DNA of 64,000 nucleotides from Diphasiastrum complanatum (lineage: Eukaryota > Streptophyta > Lycopodiopsida > Lycopodiales > Lycopodiaceae). Shown one piece after another: positions 33,597-44,261 of this stretch. The DNA is taken from positions 27,611,063-27,675,062 of the forward strand of contig CM055112.1 of the NCBI GenBank assembly GCA_029204225.1, in the 5' to 3' direction. The notes beneath the pieces are model-generated. The model saw nothing but the letters and a program-made list of their open reading frames with translations, ran no database searches and was not told the DNA's origin. Each line of letters begins with the position of its first letter. The stretch's first letter is position 1. The position numbers were made by a program, and so were the translations under genes.

Positions 33597-33780
33597 TATA
33601 TAAACAATGTCAATGGATGAAGAAAGTGCCAGTCTACCCAATTTTAATGGAAATGAAAGATGAAGAGAACTAACTAAAGAAGCTATAATTAATACTAAGT
33701 AAGTCCAATTAAAAATTGAAATCAATGTCAATGGATGAAGAAAGTGCTAGTCTACCCAGTTTTAATGGAAATGAAAATGA
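33364..33780 (+). repeat. Duplicated segment carrying the L gag start
   Basis: ATGTCAATGGATGAAGAAAG occurs at 33607 and again at 33725, each followed by TGCYAGTCTACCCA and TTTTAATGGAAATGAAA. The upstream piece GAAATGAAAGATGAAGA...CTAAGTAAGTCCAATT occurs at 33366 and 33651. The second start codon leads into the long frame; the first runs into a stop after 20-odd codons. Confidence 0.85.
33510..33591 (+). repeat. (TA)n microsatellite
   Basis: About 41 TA units, between two copies of a duplicated gag-start segment. Confidence 0.97.
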
Positions 33781-34489
33781 AGATGCAGATCTACATATTC
33801 AAATATTCATGAATGTGTGTAGACAAAATTATGAAGAAGAAGATGAGGATATGTTTAGATTATTTCCAATAACATTGGATAATGTTGCTATTGAATGGTA
33901 TTCTGTATTGAATCAAAAGAAAATTTGCAATTGGACAAAACTTAAAATAAGCTTCTTGGATAGATTTAGAAGATGGAATTACTCTTCTGATATTATCAAA
34001 TTACTAAATAAAATTAAATTGAAACAAAATGAACCTATCAAAAGCTTTGTTGATAGAATCAATTGTTTAGCTGAAAGATTAAGTGAAAGACCAGGAGAAG
34101 AGTTTTTCTTATCTTGTTTTATATCAGGTTTGCCTGATGACATGGCATATAGTATTCTCTCAAAAGTTCCTAAGACTTTTGAGGAAGCTTTCTCTAGGGC
34201 AATTGCTATAGAACATGCTGATAAGATGATGACAAAAATAGAAGAACTTGATAAGAAGAGTTGGATAGATAGATCCTTGGATGAATTTGATGTAGGAATC
34301 TCTTCCTACTATGCTAGAGTATCATCTATTTTTAATTTTTTACAGAAGATGAATCTTGTTATTCTGATGATCCTATTCAAACAAATCAACTTCTCAAAGT
34401 TAAAGAAAATATTATGGTGCAAGAAGGATGTAGTAAAAATGTTGAATATGACTATAAGATTGGTCAATCAAATGAAATTACTGCTATGA
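33725..34489 (+). CDS. L gag-like protein (ORF1)
   Basis: About 254 codons from the ATG at 33725. The capsid-like features are LPSFNGNENEDADLHIQIFM, AIEWYSVLNQKKICNWTKL (the A-x-x-W-Y...W pattern of Retrotrans_gag), FLDRFRRWNYS, NEPIKSFVDRINCLAERL and CFISGLPDDMAYSILSKVPKTFEEAF. In family terms this would build the virus-like particle. There is no zinc knuckle. The C-terminal 35 codons (after SSYYARVSS) turn hydrophobic and overlap ORF2 in a different frame, which suggests a frameshift near 34330-34400. The codon use is AT-rich like the rest of L. Confidence 0.75.
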   Translation: MSMDEESASLPSFNGNENEDADLHIQIFMNVCRQNYEEEDEDMFRLFPITLDNVAIEWYSVLNQKKICNWTKLKISFLDRFRRWNYSSDIIKLLNKIKLKQNEPIKSFVDRINCLAERLSERPGEEFFLSCFISGLPDDMAYSILSKVPKTFEEAFSRAIAIEHADKMMTKIEELDKKSWIDRSLDEFDVGISSYYARVSSIFNFLQKMNLVILMILFKQINFSKLKKILWCKKDVVKMLNMTIRLVNQMKLLL

Positions 34490-35223
34490 TTGAAGAAAAC
34501 AATTGCTGTGAAGATACTCAAGATGTGGTGCATTCCATTGATGTCTACCCGGAACTGATGGAGTCTTTATATAATGATAATGAAAAACTGGAAAATATAT
34601 ATGATGCTATAATTGATAAATATGATATTGAGGAAGTAGAACAAGAAGGTCAATCAAATTTTGTTGATTCTAACTTGTTGCAAAGTCAATGTCTTTTGAA
34701 GGAAGAAATGATATCAAATGACATATGTATATCACAACCTGAAAGTCAAATATTACCATTATTAGCTAATTATCAAGAAATTGATGATAGTTTTGTTGGA
34801 GTAGAAGAATTCATAAAGGAAATCATTACTTCCAATATAGGTGGCATTGATGAAAGGTTTCAAGGTCAAAATATAACTTCCATTCTTCCCAAGGAAAAAA
34901 ATGATGACCCATCTGATTCAAAGAAAGATGAAAAGGATTTATCATCTAAGATGGATGAGTTACAAGTTGTTCATGAATATGAGGAAGAGTTAGAATTAGA
35001 ATTATCCAAGTTGGATTACTCATCTTTGAAGCTGATTAATAATGAGCTATATGAAGCAACTAATGTGAAAAACCAGAATGAAAGAGAAATGGAAGTTTCT
35101 AAAAAAATAAATTCAATATATGATAATGAGATTTGTACCAAGAATACAAATGAAAATGTTCTTCAAGAGTTTAGCCATTGGAATAATGACTATGTTAATT
35201 CATTATATGGTATCAATCGATGA
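34414..35223 (+). CDS. L acidic protein of unknown function (ORF2)
   Basis: About 269 codons in +2 frame relative to ORF1, overlapping its end. It is strongly acidic (ELMESLYNDNEKLENIYDA, HEYEEELELELSKLDYSS) and has no cysteine/histidine knuckle, no D-T/S-G and no YxDD. I do not recognise it. It could be the C-terminal extension of Gag after a frameshift, or an extra ORF of the element. The first ATG may not be the real start, because the frame is open upstream and probably continued ORF1 in the ancestor. Confidence 0.5.
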   Translation: MVQEGCSKNVEYDYKIGQSNEITAMIEENNCCEDTQDVVHSIDVYPELMESLYNDNEKLENIYDAIIDKYDIEEVEQEGQSNFVDSNLLQSQCLLKEEMISNDICISQPESQILPLLANYQEIDDSFVGVEEFIKEIITSNIGGIDERFQGQNITSILPKEKNDDPSDSKKDEKDLSSKMDELQVVHEYEEELELELSKLDYSSLKLINNELYEATNVKNQNEREMEVSKKINSIYDNEICTKNTNENVLQEFSHWNNDYVNSLYGINR

Positions 35224-35614
35224 TAAATTAGTGTTTACACTTGTGGATCAAAATGCTATACATGATAGATTGATCAATGACATATCTACTAAAAAGAAAA
35301 AGAACAAAAGTATTTATAATAAATATATGGTAAATGAATATCTGGATGTATTTCCATATCAATATAGTATAATGTTATCTTTTGTGATTATAATACTCTA
35401 TCAAAATTTTATGAACTCGGAAAAATGTAAATGCATACGAGTATTAAAACCTCTAACTGACGAAATACTAAGTAAGCATCATAAGAGGTGGAGAAGTGAT
35501 TATAACTACAAGAGAGCTAAATATATTCAAACTAAAGTCTATGAAAAAAATGGCCAATATCAAAGAAAATCTAAAAAATTTCAATGGTTTCAAATATTAC
35601 AAGATTATTTGTGA
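35224..35614 (+). pseudogene. L basic frame (ORF3)
   Basis: Directly after ORF2 the other frame stays open to 35614. Its second half is strongly basic (KHHKRWRSDYNYKRAKYIQ, QYQRKSKKFQWFQ), like a nucleic-acid-binding tail. It probably belonged to the same polypeptide as ORF2 before a frameshift near 35200-35230. No homologue recognised. Confidence 0.4.
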
Positions 35615-37211
35615 TAAATGGTATAATATGATATTAAGTCATCATACATATGAGATGCTTCATTATAATTACCATAAGAAATATCCCAATAAATTGATAT
35701 AATTATAATGATGTAAATGATAGTTTTTTTTTTAAAAAATACAAAAAAACAAAATCCCGAATTTGAAACAATATATGAAAAAAATAGAAAAATATATCGA
35801 TTCGATATTGGAAAACAAAAATCACATAAACGATGGCATGACAATGAGATTATTTAGAAAAATGACTATCATCCAAAGTTGTTTCCTTGATCAACTAGAC
35901 ACATAATTTGGCGACATATTTTAATATGTGAATGGAGGATTAAAAAATTTACGTATCAATGTGAGCTTCATGTTTGAAATATATACGAGCAACCTATGAA
36001 GATAATGTTTTATTAGCATATACAATATGCAATGACAGTTTGAATGTATGATCCAATACAAAATCAAATATAGTGTGTGTTTATGGACGAGATGCATAGA
36101 TTTCAATGGTTATATTTTTACAAACTCAATTTGCCATATCTATCAAATACCTATATTTTTTAAGCTTATAGTAAGGAAAAACTAGTGGTTCAACTACCAT
36201 GAATTGAACAACTAAATTTAGTTTTATGACACGAATGTGTGAGAGGCTATCTTGAGAAAAATATTTCATCTTATTTGAGAAGGATATAATACACACCTTG
36301 GAAGGTGATACACTCTATATGAAGATTGGAGGTAAAATATCCACACACATTACACTTGCATCAATTAGACACAGTGGTGTATGCATCCATCTGATGAAAA
36401 ATCTGAGACCTTGCATTTCATGTCTACTTGCATTATGCATTGATTTGAAGATGGGATGCAATGTTCTAATGCATGGGATGGGCATTTTTGTTGAATAGTG
36501 TCATGTGGGTGGTATTGAGGGGAAATATGAAGATTTGGAAGGGATAAAATATTACCAGTGGGGAGGTGAGTGAAGGATCAGAAAAGAAAAAAAAAAAACA
36601 CCTATTGATGATTATGGATCTATGTCGAAGACATCTGTTGTTGCTGAAGACCATCTCGGATCTTTTATTGAGAGTATTTGTGAGATCTTTTGAGTGATGA
36701 GTGGAAAAATGAGTGGAAAGAATATGATGAGTGTTTTCTATTTTGTTGTTCATAAAGTCTTGAGAGATATGATTGGATCATAGATTTTCGTTGGTAAGAA
36801 TAGAAAATATCTGATCTCAATTCAAAATCTATCTATGAGAGTAGAAATGTGAGGTATAGCATGAATATTTGCTTGAAAAAAAAATCTATCTATTATTTAA
36901 GAAGTGAATAGATTTTTATGAGAGTGAGCTATATTCACAATGTGAATGACGAAGATCCAACTTTTAGAATAGGTTGCATTGCACGCACTACATTATATGA
37001 AGACCTAGACACAAAGCTGAGAAACTGCATTCATATCTTGTTACGACAATGAAGATTGCATCAACATTTCCCAACAATGCATGGTTTTGATGATGGGCAT
37101 TACATTATGAATTGATGGGAGTGGGAACATATTTTCCTTAGACACGGATTGGATGTAATGCAGGATTTTTATTCTGGATAAAGACAATGTTGCTGAAAGA
37201 TCTAAACAGTT
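35615..37211 (+). other. L interior without coding capacity
   Basis: 1.6 kb of AT-rich sequence where pol would be expected. I checked for YxDD, D-T/S-G and integrase HHCC/DDE patterns on both strands and saw none. The bases before 37212 (AAAGATCTAAACAGT) are only a weak polypurine tract. Confidence 0.6.
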
Positions 37212-38748
37212 TGTTAGATAACAATACTTATAAGTGACTCTGATGGACACAAATATCTATAGTTGTTAATGGCCATTGTTTGCCATGTTGTAATTGATCA
37301 ATGTACTTGTTGAACTATGATTAATAAAAGATGCCCAGCAGGTACCTTTAAGGCACTGACTTAAGTTTCAAGGAAAGGTCCAAAGGCTAAGGGTCTTGCA
37401 AACAACGACAATCAAAATTCAGCTCAAGATGAAAACAACAAACCAGCGAAAATACGACAATTAAATCAATGATCGTGACAAATAATACCCTTTTGAAGAT
37501 TAAGGATGTCCTTGAGAAATTAGGACCATGACCTTATCATAAGGTCCAAAAAGATTCCACAAAATAAAATACGTTGGCAAGTTCAAAATCGTTCAAACAG
37601 TAATTAACCATGATCCATCAAAGATTATCGAAGACAATTTGGAGTTCTAGCTAAAATCAGAAAATTAGTAACGTTGCTTCACAATTGAAAGAGTTCTGGA
37701 TAAAAATCGAAGAATCCGGATCAACCAACTATTGATAGAGTTAAAGCTATGCTTCCAAAATGGCAGTTGGTCTCGTAAGTCAATGAAGTGTGTGTCTCTA
37801 TGGAAAAACACATCACAAATGTTGCAATCATAATTGGGTGAATTGGTCCAAATACCAATGATTAATAATCTTGAAGAAATTGTCCTAGGAAGGCCAAAAT
37901 GGTATAGAACGGCCTTTATATCAATATGAAAATTAGGGAGCTTTATTGAAGGCATTTTTCCCTTCAATGAAGTTCAGTTTTGAAGAAAATACACTTTTAA
38001 AAGTCGTTGGAAGAGGTCCTACCATGGACTCTTTGGTAATTCAGAGCCCACATATCCTTAATCGACACTTGTCAAATGGACTTGAAACTTTTATCATAAT
38101 GAGTAAAGTCAAATTCCATGAAATGGATTCAGTGGAGAATGAAAGATGTTGGTGTTTTCAAGTGGAATGGAAATGAACCATTTTCTCTCAACGAGGAGAA
38201 GAAGAAGGAAGCATCCGGGAGGAAGCAATTCATTCGTTACAGTGTAGAAAAGAAGCATTCATTCAATCTCTGATTTTTATTTCATTCCTACATTCTGTGA
38301 GCAAGGAATGCGTTCACTTTGTGAGCAGAGATTCCTTGACATCCTTGCATTCAATGAGCAGATGCAATGAGCAGAGCAGATCAATGGTATTCTTCAAAGA
38401 GATGTTGGATTTCTTTTGTGATTGATAAAACATTGATTGGAGTTAGCAACATTGATCCACACTCTCTCTCTCCAAACTGCTCTATCTCTCTCCCTCAGAA
38501 TCGCTGCCTTCCATCTCTCTCCCTCACATCGCTCCCTATCTCTCCCTATCTAATCACCCTCTCTCCATCACTACCCTCCCCACTCTCTCTCAGTCGCTAT
38601 ACTTTCTCTCTCTGTTCGCTTTATGTCTCTCTCCCTACAGCCACAGATCTCTCTCTCACTGCCTGCGCTCTTCATCCCTCTGCGCCCTGCTGCCATTTTA
38701 CATCCTTGCGCATCTTTTTCCCTCTTCCTCGCAGTCAGCCGCTCCCTA

Positions 38749-38751
<3 letters not shown>

Positions 38752-38826
<75 letters not shown>
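38752..38826 (+). repeat. (CT)n microsatellite in the L 3' LTR
   Basis: About 37 CT units. Confidence 0.97.
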
Positions 38827-38828
<2 letters not shown>

Positions 38829-38876
38829 CTGATCTCTCTCTGTCGCTCTGTCTGTATCTTTCTTTCCTTCGACGAT

Positions 38877-38897
38877 CCCCCCCCCCCCCCCCCCCCC
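38877..38897 (+). repeat. Poly-C tract
   Basis: 21 consecutive C; about 9 in the other LTR. Confidence 0.95.
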
Positions 38898-39997
38898 TCT
38901 TTTTCTTCTTGCTTCAAAACTTATTGGTAAAAAGAAGAAGACGACCTGGTAAAGATATAGATGGAACTGACATTCTGGCAAGGAATTATGTGGGCTACTG
39001 AAGAAAAATACAGAGTGACTCAAATGTGGAAGACATGACTTTATTTGAAGGACCCTCCTTGAAATTTAAGTCAGAGCATAAGGATCTGAGGTGAAATCAT
39101 TTACCTTTTAACTGTATTTTTTGGTTTTTGGTTAAGCATGTAGACCGGGTTTTTTCGGTTATTATGAATACTAAGTATATGTTTTTATGAATCTAAAAAA
39201 AAAATGGATTTATGTGCTCATATTGAATCTATAACCTATGGCATAGTATACAGTAAATGGTATGTTTTTACAGTCTAATTAATTACAGATTTACCTTCTG
39301 CTGTAAAAACTCCAGAAAATAAAGAACAACTAGATTCTGTTTTTTATAATGGAATATTATATATGCTTTTCAAGAGTTAAACTTATTAAGGATTTTCAAA
39401 TGGCTATAACTTCTAATCCGTAACTCGGATCCGAATGATCCAAAAAGGTAAATTGATTCTTAAAACTCATAGAATTCACTAAAATTGAGAAAAATGACTT
39501 TTAAAATAATTTTATCATAAATTTCTCAGTTTGAGTGATGTGTAATGCTTAACAAATATACTTAGCATGATAAATCAGCTATTGCTAATCCATTGAAAAA
39601 CATGGAGAAGCTATCGCTCAAAGTGGTTGAAAAACACCATTAGAGCTATATATATATTATATATTTCCAAAACCACATACATTATCATGATAAAACCATT
39701 GAAAAAGATGGTCAAGCTTTCATAGATAAATCATGGCAATTGCATCAAAGATTAAATAAAATTAAATTTGCTTGATTGGAGAGAATACAAGAATTAGTAA
39801 ATGAAAAACATTTATATCATTGAAAAGAATATTTGAGATGGATTACTTATGAGGTGAATGGGTTCAAACTTAAGTTACCTTCTAGTATAATCTATGGCAA
39901 TATCCGAACTAGAAACCCAATGACTGGCTTCATAATCATACCAAAATCCCGCTATAGTGTTATGAACACTATTAAGCAACATACAAAACGTACCACA

Positions 39998-40200
39998 CTA
40001 ATAGTAGTTTGGGACGATGGGTATGATACCACTTTGTTGTTTTGGAAAGAGGTGTGTGAAAGATAGGTTGAATAAGATTCGAATAAAAAGAATTTGAATG
40101 ACAAGAAAGAAAACTTATTGTGCGCAGCAGAATAGACTATCTTCCTCTTTACCTCTATGCATGACTATGCCTATCAATTTTGAACAAAACAATAAAACTT
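39998..40200 (-). other. Leader of a C3-family unit, cut by element L
   Basis: It follows the primer site of the C3 LTR in - strand direction and stops where L begins. No open frame. Confidence 0.5.
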
Positions 40201-40213
40201 GGCTCTGATACCA
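40201..40213 (-). promoter_or_regulatory. Primer-binding site next to the C3 LTR
   Basis: TGGTATCAGAGCC on the - strand, immediately after the LTR end TTTTCACA. The LTR at 40214-40884 therefore acts as a 5' LTR for whatever lay to its left. Confidence 0.9.
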
Positions 40214-40884
40214 TGTGAAAATTACAGCAAATAAGGATTCTAAAACACTTGAAATGATGAGGGAAACAATAGATTATGATCTCATAGATTAGCACAAGTT
40301 GAACCATCAAAAATCTATGCTTGAACCTCACTAAATGGCCCAAATCCTTGAAGAAGGCTTCACACGTGTGAAAGTACGGCCTCCCACAGTCAGAGTACTA
40401 TGCACCAGACCTACATTCAATCCTATAATCATTAGTAATCACAAGAACTCAAACAATTATGAACATAGAGAGCAATTGCAACATTATGAGAGAAAAATCA
40501 TGAAATTGCTTGATTGATTTTGGTGAGATATCATCACCTATATATACATGATCCATCACAGTTTTGGGCAGGTATGAGTAGCCCTAAACCTATCCCTAAT
40601 GCTAATTTTGGTGGATCTTTCATCCCTACCAAGTTAAGGTTGGAATCTTGGCGATCCCTCAACAATGCAAAAACTACCAAAAATAGCTCCTATTTTTTCT
40701 CTCTTGTATCTAAGCATAATATGAACTCATTCCAAAGGTTCTAGCACTTAGGTCTACTTGAGAACATCTTTATGAATGGAATCCTATGCTATTTGGCATG
40801 TGTGACAAGCCACATCATGACCATCTAACTATTCACAAGTCATATGACCAAAACTAGTCAAGCTAGAATTGTGAATTTTTAACA
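40214..40884 (-). repeat. C3 LTR, with polypurine tract on one side and primer site on the other
   Basis: On the - strand it begins TGTTAAAAATTCACAATTC and ends GTAATTTTCACA, 671 bp. The purine tract TAGTGAGGAAGAG (40885-40897) precedes it and a primer site follows it. Confidence 0.85.
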
Positions 40885-40898
40885 CTCTTCCTCACTAT

Positions 40899-41790
40899 CT
40901 AGCTTGGTTCAATCATTGCTTTACTAATCACTCCAATTGATGATCTGAACTTCATAAAAGGTGTCTTTTGAAGTGGTTTAGTAAGTAGATCAGCTACACA
41001 TTCATTGCTTGGAACATGCATTTCCTTGGCTTGCACCATTTCTCTCACAAAGTGATGGCATATCTCAATGTGCTTAGATCTTGCATGGAAGATTGGGTTA
41101 GATGCAAGGTGTTGGGCTAATATATTGTCATTGTAAATGATTGGTGCCTCCTCTGAATCCATGATATTTAGCTCCACCAATAATCTCTTGATCCAAAGTA
41201 CCTCCTTTGTAGTGGTTGTCAAATCTTTGTACTCGGCCTCGGTTGAAGATAGAGATATAGTTTCTTGCTTTTTGAAAGCCATGAAACCACACCTTCTCTT
41301 ATGAAAGTGGTATAGGCACTTGCTGATTTCCTATCCCTCTTGTCCCCTGCAAAATCTGAATCACTAAATGCATGAAGGTTAATCACATCTCCTCAATATA
41401 GAATCCCGAAATCCAATGTACCCGAGATGTATCTTAGAATCCTCTTAGCCTTTTTCCAATGGATATTCAATGGCTTTTGCATGGATTGGCTCAACCTACA
41501 TACACTAGGGCTAAGATCTGGTCTAGTTATAGTGATTCACATTAAGGAGTCTATAAGTTGCCTAAACAAAGTGATGTCCATGAAGGATCTTTCATCATCT
41601 TCATTTGGCACTTTTACATCTTGGTCCATTGGTGTGTCAACACTTTTGCATACTTCCATCTTAAACTTCTTCAAAAGACTTTGAGCATAGTTGACTTGAC
41701 TTATAAAGATAAAATCAGACCCTCTAAGTACCTCTATGCCTAAGATGAAGTGAAGACACCTTAGATCTACCATCTTGAACTCCAACAATT
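40899..41790 (-). pseudogene. C3 copia RT end and RNase H
   Basis: RT end: FKMVDLRCLHFILGIEVLRG, LFRQLIDSLM and the TRPDLS region, then ILRYISGTLDFGILY. RNase H: SDSDFAGDKRDRKSASAY, SLSSTEAEYKDL, YNDNILAQHLASNP, HARSKHIEICHHFVRE and ADLLTKPLQK. Stops and frame changes occur near 41283 and 41540. The element is cut at 41790, in the middle of RT, where a + strand element (C4) begins. Confidence 0.9.
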
Positions 41791-42635
41791 CAAAACAGTT
41801 GCTACAAGAAACTAAGTCCTTACTCTCATCAGAGTTTGAGATGACTGATTTAGGTCCAGTCCATTACCTACTTGGAATGAAGATTCATAGAGATCACACG
41901 AGCAGAAGGATCACCATAAGCCAACAATCCTACCTAATCAATGTACTTCAAAGATATGGCATGGAGGATTGCAAGCCCATAGACACTCCTATGGATCCAA
42001 GATGCAAGCTATCCAAAGACATGTGCCCCAAAACAAACGCAGATCAACAAGAAATGCGGAATTACCCTTATCAGTCTATCATAGGTTCTCTCATGTACTC
42101 TATAATTTGCACACAACCCCCCTATGCCTTGAGTTACAATGGAAATACAGAAACTGCACTCTCCTTGATTACCTATTCTAATTCAGACTGGGCAGGAGAC
42201 ATAGATACCAAAAAATCCACCTCTGGCTACATTTGCTTTCTTGTAGGAGGACCCATTTCATGGAATAGCAGGAAGCAGAGATGCATTTCATTATCCTCTA
42301 CGAGAATATGTCGCAGCTACGTCAGTAGTGAAGGAGATTTTATGGCTTAGAAGACTACTACAAGATCTGAGATTCTCACAAATTGGTCCAACTATACTCC
42401 AGTGCGACAATCAGAGTTGTATAGCTCTGTCATTGAACCGACGAACTCACACAAGGACCAAACATATAGAGGTTTCTCAGAGAGAAAGTTTAGAATGAAT
42501 ATGTTGCACTAAGTTACTGTCACATAGACAGTATGTTGGCTGACATTCTGACAAAACCATTGTCAAAGGACAAACATTCTACTCTAGTAGAATTGTTAAA
42601 TCTCAATTTGAGTCCAGATTCGTAGCAGCAAGCTT
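41775..42635 (+). pseudogene. C4 copia RT end and RNase H
   Basis: RT end: FEMTDLGPVHYLLGMKIHR, GMEDCKPIDTPMDPRCKLS and YQSIIGSLMYSIICTQPPY. There is a deletion after TQPPY, since ALSYNGNTE joins RNase H too early. RNase H: SNSDWAGDIDTKKSTSGYI, then after a frame change EYVAATSVVKEILWLRRLL, CDNQSCIALSLN, HTRTKHIEV and DILTKPLSK-like text with stops. It is close to C2. It starts abruptly at about 41775 against the - strand C3. Confidence 0.9.
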
Positions 42636-42829
42636 AAGGGGGAGTGTTGGAATTGTATGTTCTCCTACTCATCCCTTCACCCTCCTTCTACTCTCAAAGA
42701 ATTCTATCTCTCAGAGTCAGTCTGCAAAAATACGCAAAGTAAGAAACATTCAAAACCGCAAAGCTATCGCCAGCCTACGGTCTGACCAAAGAGAACCATT
42801 AAATCAACATTTACGGAGAAGCATGTCTC

Positions 42830-42865
42830 AAACCGCAAACCGCAAGAAACCGCAAACCGCAAACC
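42830..42865 (+). repeat. AAACCGC short tandem array
   Basis: Five units of AAACCGC (one with an AG insert), with looser copies near 42753 and 42770, inside the C4 LTR. Confidence 0.85.
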
Positions 42866-43526
42866 ACAGAGAGTCGTTAAAATTGTAGGTTACTATCTAA
42901 GAGCACTTGCAGAATCATTAATGGCAACGAAAGTAATCTCGTCGACCACCGTAAGTGACCTTCTTACGACCTCCTACCAATGACCAGAGTCAACTCTCCT
43001 CAACCATTTGAAAATGTAAGCAATCTGCTTATGGTTATCAATGAAGTTGACCAACGACGACGATTTGCAAATTCTTATGAAGTCAACCAACAATGGTTGA
43101 CCCATCTCATCATTTAGCTCTGTAAGTTATCACTTACGATTATCAACGAAGGAAACAAACGATCACATACAAAGCAAACGATCAACAACTGATCGAACGA
43201 CCAGTGGTTGTTCAAATGATTGCGGACAGACTACGACCATCACGGCCTACATCCTTGCACTACGATGCATATGGAAGATACATTACTATATACTTCTCCT
43301 CCTTCACGACGCTCCAATAACGGATCTACGGATCTTGTTTAAACAGTTGTTAATCATCTTGTAAACTATAATTACAATAAATCAGAATGCTCTAAGAGCT
43401 ATAAATATGTATCTGAACGAAGAGAAAGGGTGATAGGTGTTGTTGAGTTGAACAATTTGTAGATACACAGAGTGATCAAACGACCGAAAGGTCTTAAGTA
43501 ACTAGCTCCTTAGAGTTAGTGATTTT

Positions 43527-43742
<216 letters not shown>

Positions 43743-43905
43743 CAACTATAGATATTGTTTTGAATCTGTAAGTAGGAATACGTGCTTATCAACGCTATTG
43801 TATTGTGTTCCGATTCTCTCTTATATATATACAGATTCGCTACTGTTCAATCCTTACGTTCTTGATTGAATGAAATTGTCTCTCTCACTCTCTTGCACAC
43901 AAACA

Positions 43906-44250
43906 CGGTTATCAGAGACAGAGGATTGCATGGCTGTCCAAGATGCCTAATGCTTCGCAGTCCCACTCTTATGGTAGTCTCTGACTCCTACTCTGATAAT
44001 CCAAAAGGGATAATAACCTTTTGATTTCATTACCTAGTCAATCCTTGTTCCTGAAATCGCAGTTACTACTGTGTTCATTGTTTTTCTTACTGTTGGTAGA
44101 GACATCGCTTTTATCGTAATCGCCTCTCGTGTTCTGCTTCCGTCACATTCACTGCAATCGTAATCAATCGTAGACCAAGCAAACCATGGTTCATTCACCA
44201 ACACTTAGCAACAAGTCTGGCCTTGTAGCGTCCAATAGTGCCATTTGATT
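43906..44250 (+). mobile_element. Leader and gag start of a second C4-family unit
   Basis: The diverged primer site is followed by a 260-bp leader and a short frame MVHSPTLSNKSGLVASNSA from the ATG at 44186. It ends where the - strand element C5 begins. Confidence 0.5.
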
Positions 44251-44261
44251 TCATTTTTCTT

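Larger units (their letters stand above)
29996..39997 (+). mobile_element. Large element L: 2.8-kb LTRs, gag-like frame, no pol
   Basis: Two long direct repeats, 29996-32832 and 37212-39997, both begin TGTTAGATAACAATACTT and end CGTACCACA (TG...CA). A TGGCGATCACAATGGGA primer-like site is seven bases after the first. The 4.4-kb interior has a gag-like frame, an acidic frame and a basic frame, but no protease, RT or integrase motif on either strand. The size and plan fit a LARD (large retrotransposon derivative), a non-autonomous class. I saw no clean target duplication; the flanks are AAGTT and CTAAT. Confidence 0.85.
37212..39997 (+). repeat. 3' LTR of L
   Basis: A 2786-bp copy of 29996-32832, with shorter (CT)n and a longer poly-C. 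Confidence 0.9.

Noticed and set aside
33374-33731. Frames with I-Y-I-Y repeats
   Set aside because: Translation of the (TA)n tract.
29996-39997. Segmental duplication instead of an LTR element
   Set aside because: The repeats are in direct orientation with TG...CA ends, a primer-like site after the first and a gag-like frame between; an LTR element explains all of this. The lack of a clean target duplication leaves some doubt.
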